A stretch of DNA of 64,000 nt from contig CM070899.1 in NCBI GenBank assembly GCA_036417435.1, positions 5,337,001 through 5,401,000 of the forward strand, written 5' to 3'. The position numbers and the translations under genes were made by a program. The stretch is from Inia geoffrensis (taxonomy: Eukaryota; Chordata; Mammalia; Artiodactyla; Iniidae). The notes under the pieces were generated by a model. It was given only the letters and a program-made list of their open reading frames with translations. It made no database searches and was not told the DNA's origin. Below are positions 55,191-64,000 of the stretch, one piece after another (position 1 is the first letter of the stretch; every line of letters starts with the position of its first letter).

Positions 55191-56285
55191 AAAGAGAAGT
55201 AATCCCCACAAAATCACGTGCATTAAGCACCTAGTCTGCATCATTTCAGCCCCTCCTGCCTTACCTGTTTCTTATTCGAGCCACCCCTGAGGCAACCAGT
55301 TCTGCCCGGGCTCTGACCTGTGTCCAGTCCCTGCTGCGGCCCCAGCGGGCTGCCACGTGAGCCCTCTCAGTACCCACTGAGAACATCACCATGTATGGGG
55401 GCAATTAATGCCCCATGGAGCAATCCTTTGCCAAATGGAGACAGTAGCTAATGGATATAGGCTTCTCCCTTCGCCCCCCACAAACATCAATCTTGTGCTC
55501 TCCTCCAAACACACAGGAGCCTTCATCTCGGGTACAGTTTTCTGGGGAACCCAGATAAAATACCACTAATTTGATGCACTGATTTTCTTCTAATACACAA
55601 AAATAAATACTTAATTATTAAAATTTAAAAAGCGCTCAGCAGAAGGAGCATGACTCCCTCCTCCTTAAGTGTGAGCTACGAATAGTGACTGTCTTGAAAA
55701 GAAGACAGTATGAAAAGGGGAATAGCAGAGTAACTTTACAATGATGAAACCTGACAAACACTGCTTCAGCCAGGTGATCAAGGTCGACATCCACAGTGAT
55801 GAATCACGCTGCAGTACGTACCCTCTGTAACATGGAATGGAATGTCACTTTATCTCTGTGATCTTCCTGCCCGAAACTTAACAACCCCAGGCTAACCATG
55901 AAAAAAACACGAAATAAATTCCAATAGAAGGGCATCCTACAATATACCTAAACAAGTACTCCTCAGAATAGTCAAGATCTTCAAAAATTAAAGACAGTCT
56001 GAAAAACTATCCACAGCAGAGGGGTCTAAGGAGATTTAACAACTAAATGTAATGTAGTATCCTGGATCAGACCTTGGAACAGAAAAAGGACAATAGGTAA
56101 AAACAAGCGAACTTGAATATACTATGCACTTCAGCTAATAATACTGTATCGATATTAGTTTACTAAGTATAACAAATGTACCACGTAAGATATTAATAAC
56201 AGGGGAAACTATATATGCGGAGAGTGTATGGGAACTCTCTGTACTATCTGCTCAACTTTTCCATAACTCTAAAATTGTTTTAAAA
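55191..56285. other. No recognised feature
   Basis: About 1.1 kb of AT-leaning DNA without a repeat I can name; possibly more decayed L1 at 56150-56285. No supported gene. Confidence 0.35.
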
Positions 56286-56296
56286 TATAAAGTCTA

Positions 56297-56513
56297 GGGC
56301 TTCCCTGGTGGCGCAGTGGTTGAGAGTCTGCCCGCCAATGCAGGGGACACAGGTTCGTGCCCTGGTATGGGAAGATACCACATGCCGTGGAGCGGCTGGG
56401 CCCGTGAGCCATGGCCGCTGAGCCTGAGCGTCTGGAGCCTGTGCTCCGCAACGGGAGAGGCCACAACAGTGAGAGGCCCGCGTACCGCAAAAAAAAAAAA
56501 AAAAAAAAAAAAA
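56297..56513 (+). mobile_element. CHR-type SINE, short form
   Basis: GGGCTTCCCTGGTGGCGCAGTGG head, full body, A-tail 56489-56513. Target duplication AAAGTCTA at about 56289-56296 and 56511-56518. Confidence 0.94.
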
Positions 56514-56554
56514 GTCTATTAATAAAAACAGGAAAAAAAAAGATTTATGAAAAG

Positions 56555-56662
56555 CATTCCTCCATCCCTGGCAATGGCGCCTGGGATCTGCATTTTGGAA
56601 GGACATACACACAGGGATTCCTATGCACATTAAAGTTCGAGAAACATCAGGGACATTGAGAG
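56555..56662 (+). mobile_element. hAT-Charlie-type MITE fragment
   Basis: The text 'tgggatctgcattttggaaggac ... agggattcctatgcacattaaagttcgagaaacatcag' matches the end of MER5-type elements ('gtgattctaatgcacattaaagtttgagaa'). Confidence 0.55.
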
Positions 56663-56944
56663 TTACAGTGCACAATGTCCTTACAAAGAAAATTCAGGAA
56701 AAAAAAATCCATCCACACATCAATAAACAAATCCTGTCTCCTGGTAGTGGTACGGAAACACCAGGTGAAAGCACTGTCACCCAGTAATTCATTAACTCAT
56801 TAAGCACATAATGAAAGAGTTTTCATCTTGGATGCCAGCTTCACTCATTTGGGAGCTGCCTTGAATGTGGTACTTGGAAGGACCCATGACAAGGCAGAAT
56901 GAATGTCATGATTTACTACCCATTTTGCGTACAAGTGGCAGCGT

Positions 56945-57081
56945 CAATATTCATTAAGCATCTACCAATTGCCAGGCACACTGTTAGGCTCTAGGGACCC
57001 AAAAGAGATGGAAACAAGCATAATACTTTATGAAGTACAGGAGGAAAAAGATAAGTAATTATAAATATAAAAAGTAACAGA
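56945..57081 (-). repeat. Old L2-like fragment, left part
   Basis: The text 'atattcattaagcatctaccaattgccaggcacactgttaggctctagggaccc' is the antisense old LINE/MIR-type 3' end. It is split by the CHR-1 SINE at 57082. Confidence 0.5.
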
Positions 57082-57213
57082 GGGACTTTCCTGGCGGTTC
57101 AGTGGTTAAGACTCCGTGCTTCCAATGCAGGGGACATGGGCTCGATCCCTGGTCAGGGAGCTAGGATCCCATGTGCCACGCAGCGTGGCCAAAAATAAAA
57201 TAAAATAAAATAA
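57082..57213 (+). mobile_element. CHR-1-type SINE
   Basis: GGGACTTTCCTGGCGGTTCAGTGG head, GCTCGATCCCTGGTCAGGGAGC, tail of AAAAT units (57191-57213). Target duplication AAAAGTAACAGA and AAAATAACAGA. Confidence 0.93.
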
Positions 57214-57219
57214 AATAAC

Positions 57220-57365
57220 AGAATAGGAACTATGGAATGCCACAGAGGCAAATAATCGGGAAGAGCCATCAGCTAGGGTCGGAGTCAAGGACTGCCTCTC
57301 TGAGGAAGTGACATTTAAGCTAAGATTTGACGGCTAAGAACTTAGCAAGGTGAAGAGGAAAAGGA
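57220..57365 (-). repeat. Old L2-like fragment, right part
   Basis: The text 'gagtcaaggactgcctctctgaggaagtgacatttaagctaagatttgacgg' is the other half of the old repeat interrupted by the SINE. Confidence 0.5.
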
Positions 57366-58030
57366 AGTAGTTGAACTGTGGTCAACTCATGAATTAGTCC
57401 ATCAGACCTTTTCTTACTTAAGGATCCTTTGGAGGAGAATGAAGAAGACAAGATCACAGCAATAGACACAGCTCCACAGAGAGAGCCCAGAGAGGAGGGC
57501 AGCACCCACGAGTGTTTAAGGTGCTGGCAGCTTTACAGAGGGGCCCAGGGCAGATATACGACAAGGGGGAAGGACTGGAGAAGGTGAGTAAGAGGCTTCC
57601 AAAGCCAAGCCCTTGTAAGGGACGTTGCCCATTTCCGCTAAGACACTCAGAAAACGTGTCACATTGGCTCCCACTGCCCTTTCTGCCACCACCTCCATGA
57701 CTCACAACTAACTGCTCAACTGCAGTAACTATTTCTTAATCTAAATTTCCTGGTACAATGATCTCCTCTACCCCAAAATAACATGCCTCCTGTTTTGTCT
57801 TTATTTCAGTAGTTCTATTTTGTCTTTTACAGAGAATGGCCCTGAATCATTTTTAGAAGTTGAAGCATCAATAGCAACTGTGGTTTCTAAACCAAAAATT
57901 ATCACATATGGTAGAGAACTTATATAGCAATCTGACAAAAGGGCAGAATATCTGAAATCAGAATTGTCCCACATCTTTCAGGGCTCATCTCCTTCACAGA
58001 CATAACAAATTGAGGTGGGGGAAGTAAACA
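57366..58030. other. No recognised feature
   Basis: Open frames of 60-83 codons on both strands between 57454 and 57705 overlap each other. No domain, no repeat recognised. Confidence 0.35.
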
Positions 58031-58034
58031 GCTA

Positions 58035-58225
58035 ACCTTTACTGAACACCGTAAGCCGAGAACTTTCTATGTATTCTCATTTGATCCTCACAAAACCCTG
58101 AGAAAGAAGTAGGGTTATCCTCATTTATATTTGAGAAAAGTGTCAGTTCATAAAGGTTAAGTAATTTGCTCAAAGTCAGTCAGCTGGTGAGGAGTGGCTC
58201 TGGGGCAGAATCCAGGTCTATTAGA
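58035..58225 (-). repeat. MIR SINE (antisense)
   Basis: It reads 'aacctttactgaacaccgtaag', 'attctcatttgatcctcacaaaaccctgagaaagaagtagggttatcctcattta', 'aggttaagtaatttgctcaaagtcagtcagctgg'. Near-complete antisense MIR. Confidence 0.7.
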
Positions 58226-58589
58226 CTCTAAAACCCAGGCTGTTTAGAATACAAGGGACAAATGTGGCCTAACTCAATATTATAAAAAGAAAAAGGTCAT
58301 TCACATTCCTACGTTAAGTCCAAACCCAGAAGCAGAAGATGCCTTTCCCACAGCCTTAAAGACAAAGACAGACAATCCATCTTCACAGTAGCTATAGAGG
58401 ACTTGAGAACAGGACTCCCCCCACTGGCAAGCAGATGCAACCACACCATTTACTTCTGATTCCTCTCCTAGTCCTTTGCTTTTTGGGAGGGGAACCTCCA
58501 ATTTAAGACCAGGAATAAAGTTCCTTTCATTAACTTTATCTTTCTCTCTTCTTTGCTTAAAATTTATCAACAGCCTTTGGTTCCAGTAA

Positions 58590-59030
58590 TAATACTATTT
58601 TGCTAACTTATCTTAAGGAAATAATCAGAGACATACCCTAAGATTTATGTAAAGACATCATCATCGTATTATTTACAATGATGAAATCCTAAAAACAAAG
58701 CTAACTGTCCCAAACTTGGGGTACTGGTAAATAAATTATGGTATATCATCTGATAGACTATTATGCAGCTATTTTAAATGTTTTCAAAGAACATTTAACG
58801 AAGGGAAAATGCATATCTGTTGAACGTAAAATGCCCAATACGAATACACAGTATAGTATCAATTTTGTGAAGATGTTACACTTACACGTGAAAAAGATAG
58901 AGACTATACCCCATGTTTAATGGGTTATCCCTAAACAGGAGGATCAATGCTGATTTTTACTGTCTTCTTTATACTTTCTATGTTTTCAAATTCTCCACAT
59001 TCAATATATACTACATTTAAACCAGAAAAA
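58590..59030 (+). repeat. Old L1/HAL1-like 3' end
   Basis: The text 'acttggggtactggtaaataaattatggtatatcatctgatagactattatgcagctatttt ... tttttactgtcttctttatactttctatgttttc' is the typical end of ancient L1M/HAL1 elements. Confidence 0.7.
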
Positions 59031-60570
59031 TAAAAACTGCCACTAGAAGTCATTTTTATGATGTCTTCTCCTTTCATGCTAAGAAAGAGAAAAAGCTGTT
59101 TGCTGAGGGGACCACTGTCCTTCCCACCCCACCCTGACGTCAGCTGGAGGTGCTCTTCTCTAAGTTATCGACACACTATTAAGGCACTTATGATATTCAC
59201 TCAACTCGGAGTCACCAAGCCTATAGTCTACCGCAAGGTTCAAACCTGGGTAGTATACAGATTACCTTTAAAGGGAAAAAAATCTTCATGTGAAACAATG
59301 CCGATTTATTTTCATGTAGCTTATTTATGTGCAATTATAAAACTAAGTTTAAATTTTTTATGTTTATGCAACTAGAGACAAACAAAACTACCAACCCAGC
59401 AAAATTCAAAAGGACATTAATAAAAAGATGATGTTGTGCATATTAAAAACCATCACCCCCAAGGTAAATATAGTAACGGTACAGGTCTAAAAACAGAACA
59501 ACCGAAGAGAGTCGAAGGTACACACACAGAAGCGCCACAACCCCATAGCTGGTCTCCCGAACACAACTTCCAAAGATACCTGGAGGAATGCTCCCCTGCC
59601 CCTATCCTGCAGCAGTAAGCTCTGAGATGTACTTGTGTTAGCTAGTGCTGGCTAACTGTGGTGTGTGAAGACTGTGTCTGTGCTTGGGTATCTCATGCTG
59701 TACCCTGTAATTGCACTGCATTCTGCAGAACTCCAAATTGATAAAGTGCCCTTGGCCCAGATGAGGTAGTTCCCTGGCACATAACCAGACCTGTGAGATG
59801 GTAGGCTGGCCATGCCTTACACACACAAGGCTGGCCCTGGCGGGGGCGGGCAAGCTTTCTGAAGATTGGAGGTGATCCTGCTTCAGATGTTACCATGCAG
59901 CCCTGGAGAGGATTTTGGAATCTGCATGTTTGCTCTGCCATCCAACTTAGAAAACATTCCTGATACCGCTGCCATATATCTACTAATATAATCAAGTATC
60001 TGATCAGCAATTTTGAAGAAAAACGTAATTTTGATCTTTACCTCATATTCCAGACACTTTGAAGGGTGAACTTTTGTGAAATTTTACATATAAAAAACAA
60101 CTTAGTACTTACCGAACTACTAGACAAATGCTAAAACATAAGAAATTATGGAAAAATCACAAAGAAAATGACTTGATAACATAAAAATCTTAAACTTCTA
60201 TATATCAAATCTTTAAAAGATAAAAGGCAGAGGGGAAAAACGTTCACAGAAGAGAACCTTCCCAACAGATAAATGACAAAGTATATAAGCAGAAATATAC
60301 TGTATACTGCATATGTGAGCATCTTTGCTTTTAAGTAGAAAAATGATGCAGAAAGGGATTTAGTAAATTTTTGTAAATCTTTTAGGGATAGAGACTATGT
60401 GGGGGAGGGGAGGTTTGGCCCCTTCTACCTCCTTACCACCAAATCCAGTATCAAGCAACGGTAAGGCCTCGAAAAATGATTTCTGAATGAGATATGAGAA
60501 TACATAACATCTCTTAGGAAAAGGGAAATAAGAATTCAGGCAATAGTCTAGAAAATTAAGAAAAATTCAG
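59031..60570. other. No recognised feature
   Basis: About 1.5 kb with no repeat I can name apart from weak L2 3'-end text at about 60410-60490. The 105-codon open frames (59058-59375 on +, 59693-60010 on -) lack domains. Confidence 0.35.
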
Positions 60571-60580
60571 ACACATCCTT

Positions 60581-60661
60581 AATTATCCAAGTCAGCAAAA
60601 CAGTGACTTGGATAATTCACCATGTCCACATAGTTTAGCAAAACTAAAATATGTGGACATG
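60581..60661. repeat. Two adjacent near-perfect hairpins (unassigned)
   Basis: Hairpin 1: AATTATCCAAGTCA (60581-60594) pairs perfectly with TGACTTGGATAATT (60604-60617) around a 9-base loop. Hairpin 2: CATGTCCACATAGTTTAG (60621-60638) pairs at 17 of 18 positions with CTAAAATATGTGGACATG (60644-60661) around CAAAA. Only CAC separates them. Both turns contain the 8-mer AGCAAAAC. I know no repeat family with this form. Confidence 0.9.
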
Positions 60662-60968
60662 TGCCTCAAAGTTCAGTTTGTTAGAATGCATCTCTAGCTC
60701 TATGTCTTTCTGAGACACTACTGAAAAGCATCAGTTTAGAGGCTCCGTTTCAGACCATTTTCAAAACGTCATATCTATGTACTCCCATGAGATTATCTAG
60801 CAAGAAAAATGTGTCATTTTCATTAAAAAAATTCAGACTGAACAAAAAAGAAAGTATTTTTCACAGATGAGCCACATTGCTTATAAATATCCAAATCAAA
60901 TGAATTGACAACAGAGGTAATGATGAACAGACGTCCTCGACTCATTCAGGTCCATCTGCAAAAGCCAC

Positions 60969-61001
60969 GTACCTCAAGAGGTACATGTAAATATACATGT
61001 A
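60969..61001. repeat. Cluster of short palindromes
   Basis: GTACCTC-AA-GAGGTAC (60969-60984) is followed by TACATGTA twice (60982-60989 and 60994-61001). These are short palindromes 300 bases from the double hairpin. Confidence 0.8.
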
Positions 61002-61995
61002 AAGATGTTTAACTACAAACAGTCTGCAACAGAGAACAATGTTAAACTGTTAGCAGCGTTTTAAAAAAAAATCTGTGTGAAGAAAAAGGGTAACTGAATG
61101 ACTCATTTTGGAAAAAGTATTTAAAAACTTTCATTTCTATATCCATGCCTTGTCATTTGATCCCCCAAAATGGGATCTGAGAATACTATTATGTCATTAT
61201 TGATCAAAAAATGAAATGTTCTATTCAAGTGGGCCAAGAAAGGGGTAGTTTTTATCAAATAAACAATTAAGGAGATCAAGACAGGAGAAAGAAATGAATA
61301 TTAAAAGAAGAGAGGAAAGCATCTGCTTCCAAAATCCTTTGCTTTACAGTAATGATCTGCCATTTTTTTCAATTAATTACATATTAAAAGGAAATAAAGA
61401 TTTATTCTTAAAGCTATCTTGATTCTAAGTGCATTTCACAAACTGAAATGATCTAATATAGTTATAACACAAAAAAATTGGGGTTGTTATTCTCCACAGC
61501 TTCTGTAACCGGGTAGCTTGAGTCTCCTCTGAAATTGAATATTGACTCAAACTGCTCCTAACATGCGTACATCAGGGACTTTTACTTCCAGTAAACATGA
61601 ACTTAGTAAATCAGAACAATCCTCCAGTTGAAAAGAACTAGAAAAGCAGGGGAAAAAAACAGAATAAATATCTGTTTGGAGGCCTGGAGGAAGAAGGGCT
61701 ATCAGAGGCTCAGGGAGGTGAGTTCAGTATTTGGGGCTATTTTTCCCGAGATGTCTGCCAACTTTGAAGGGAATCCTCAAAGTGTGGCTTTAGGTTGGAG
61801 GGTAGAGGTCCTGGTGAACAGCTGAACATGAGCACTAAAGGTGAACAGAACAGGCTGGCTCTCATAAGGACTGGAGCTCAGCTTAGAAACAGCCCAATTC
61901 CTTGAGACTACACTGAAGTGACCCCAGATTATAAGTGCCCCATTTGTCTGACAAAAGCAAATGTGAATTATCTCTGGAAGAGAAAAACATCTTCT
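61002..61995. other. No recognised feature
   Basis: AT-rich DNA; no gene or named repeat. Confidence 0.3.
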
Positions 61996-62029
61996 TAGGC
62001 CTCAAATTATTTCTACAAACAATTCTGCA

Positions 62030-62770
62030 AATATGATGTCCAGCACGGAATTAAAAAACAAAAACAACTAGGCACAAAAGGAGATAGGACAATATGAAAA
62101 CCAAGAGAAACAGACGTTGGAAATGGCTCACAAATACTGCCATAATTGGACAAACATTAAGATAATCATACATACTATATTCAAGGAGATGAAAGACGAT
62201 ATTGATAATTTTGGCAGACAGCTGGAAACCATAAAAAGAAAAGAAAATGGAAATTAAAGTATCAAAAAATATATAATAACTGAAATTAAAAAGTCAAGTG
62301 ATAGGAAAGATAAGTGAGGAGATAACCAGAATGAAGGACAAAGAGACAAACAGAAAACACAGAAGGAAGGTTAAGAAGACACAGAAGGAAGATACAACGA
62401 AATAGCCTAACATGTATAATGGTAGCCCCGGAAGGAAAGGTGGGGGAGAATGGGACAGAAGCAATATTTGAAGTCCTAATGGCTCATGACTTCCAAAACT
62501 AATGAGAGACATAAAGCCAAAGACTCAAGAAGCCCTATGTTTTGTTTTTTTTTTTAAAAATCCATACTAAGGACAGCACAGAAAAAACTGCTGAAAACCA
62601 AACACAGAGTACATTTTAAAAGTAGCCAGAGAAAAAGACAACTTTCAAAGAATGACAGACAAGTTACTTCTCAACAGAAACAATCCAAGTCAGAGACAAT
62701 GACATATCTTTAAAGCGCTAAAAGAAAGCAACGGTAAACCAAGAATTCTGTAACTACTGAAAAGACCCTT
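62030..62770 (+). repeat. Ancient L1/HAL1 ORF1-like remnant
   Basis: The text 'aagataatcatacatactatattcaaggagatgaaagacgatattg' and then 'gagaaaaagacaactttcaaagaatgacagacaag ... caatccaagtcagagacaatgacatatctttaaagcgctaaaagaaag' resembles ORF1 of ancient half-L1 elements. No open frame. Confidence 0.6.
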
Positions 62771-62774
62771 CTAA

Positions 62775-62920
62775 AATGGAGGAAAATATTCTAAAATTAG
62801 ATTGTGGTAAGGGTTTCATAACTCTGTGAAAATACTAAAAACCACCAAACTGCATATTCTAAATGGGTGAATTTTATGGTATGTGAATTATAGCTCAACA
62901 AATCTGTTTTTTTTTTTTTC
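62775..62920 (+). repeat. L1M 3' end inserted in the older remnant
   Basis: The text 'tagattgtggtaagggtttcataactctgtgaaaatactaaaaaccacc ... gggtgaattttatggtatgtgaattatagctcaa' is the common L1M 3' terminus, followed by a T-rich run at 62907-62920. The surrounding HAL1-like text continues on both sides. Confidence 0.7.
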
Positions 62921-64000
62921 AAATGACATTTGCAAACAAACACTGTAAGAATTTGTCACCAGCAGACCTGCACGAGGAATTCTAAAGGGTATTCCTCAGA
63001 TGGAAAGAAATGATCCCAAATGGAAGACTGGAAGATGACAAAGGTGGCACTGCAGAACTATGGGGAAAAGATGACCTTTCTGATAAACAGTACTGAATAA
63101 ATGGTTCTGCTAAATATAAAATTTGACCGCTTTTCCATAAGTTACACAAAAGTCACAAGTGGACTGTAGATCTTAATTTGAAAGGCAGAACAGTAAGATT
63201 TTTAGAAGATGTCATAGGAAACTATCTTCTTGATTTTGGAATAGAACTCCTACAAATTAGAAAGAAAAAGGCATGTAAACCCCAAAAGAAAACACTTTTG
63301 AACAGGCACTTCATAAAAGAGGAAACCAAATAAACATGAAAAGATGTTCAACCTCAACAGTCAGCAAGAAACTGTAATCCGAAACCACAGTGGGATACCT
63401 CACCAGGATGACTGCACACTCAACCAGGATGGCTAAAATGTAAGTGTTGACAAGTGCTGACAAGGACATGGAGCATGAGAACTCTCATACATTTGCTGGT
63501 AGGAGTGTAAATTGGTACAAACACTTTGGAAACTTGGTGTTATCTCCTAAAGTTGAAGATATGGGTATCTTTTGACCTAGAAGTTCCACTGCTAGGTATA
63601 TACCCAAAAGAAATGAATGTACCAGATGTATAAGAGTATTCAAAACAGCATTATTAATAGCCTAAAGCTAGAAACAATTCAAATGTCTACCAATACCAGA
63701 GTAGTTAAATTGTAGTATTTCATACAGTGGAATACTATAGATTAATAAAAATGAACAACGGTTACGACATAATGGATGAATCTCAGAAGCATGTTGAGTG
63801 AAAAAGCCGGACACAAAAGAATATATATTTCATTAGTATTTCGTTTATATAAAGATCACAAAACAGTCAAAATGAAACGACGGACACTATAGTTTTTATG
63901 AGATATATGTTTGGAAGGTAAAATCACACAGACAAAAGGCAAGGACGTGATTATCCCCAAAAAGTCAGGATTGGGTTACCTCCGGAGAGAGAATTCCGAG
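62921..64000 (+). repeat. Ancient L1/HAL1 remnant, continuing past the window
   Basis: First 'aatttgtcaccagcagacctgcacgaggaattctaaagggtattcc' (end of the ORF1-like part). Then L1 ORF2 end text: 'ttgatttaatttgaaagg'-like, 'agatgttcaacctcaacag', 'aactctcatacatttgctggtaggagtgtaaattggtac', 'ttccactgctaggtatatacccaaaag'. Heavily decayed. The right end lies outside the window. Confidence 0.7.

Overview
The window looks like a non-coding, repeat-dense stretch of a whale or dolphin (cetacean) nuclear genome. The main evidence is 20 copies of tRNA-derived SINEs of the CHR (cetacean-hippo-ruminant) group. They include many short, homogeneous, A-tailed copies with near-perfect target-site duplications, together with L1 copies of matching cetartiodactyl type. 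Family names are given from recognition by eye; no database was searched.

Layout. 0-4.5 kb: a SINE cut by the window edge, then old L2, hAT and MIR fragments in otherwise unremarkable DNA. About 4.6-10.3 kb: a nearly full-length L1 on the + strand (5'UTR part, ORF1, ORF2, 3'UTR, A-tail) with many frame breaks and a poly(A)-only insertion in ORF1, followed directly by a SINE. 10.5-30 kb: a MaLR LTR, a solo retroviral LTR (14.76-15.34 kb), scattered SINEs, MIR, L2 and hAT fragments, and a short (GGCCC)n array. 30.05-31.33 kb: an L1 3' end with a 5' inversion and a 16-bp target-site duplication. 31.3-48.6 kb: more SINEs, a second MaLR LTR, a Tigger-type DNA transposon, a mariner fragment and old L1 pieces. 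48.64-52.99 kb: an L1 on the - strand (ORF2 and 3'UTR), broken by a nested SINE. 53-64 kb: old L1 and HAL1-like remains, more CHR SINEs, and a pair of adjacent near-perfect hairpins at 60.58-60.66 kb that no recognised repeat explains.

I found no convincing host protein-coding exon, tRNA, rRNA or CRISPR array. The longest open frames belong to dead L1 copies or to SINEs read through. The window could be intergenic or intronic; the sequence alone does not decide. The elements do not work together as a system; they record successive insertions: MIR, L2, hAT and old L1 first, then MaLR, Tigger, mariner and retroviral LTR, then cetartiodactyl L1 and CHR-1, and last the short CHR SINEs. The most unusual unexplained feature is the double hairpin at 60581-60661. 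The most informative mutational records are the poly(A)-only insertion at 5831-5876, the inverted L1 at 30054-31326, and the five-unit 22-bp tandem repeat inside a CHR-1 SINE at 54738-54847.
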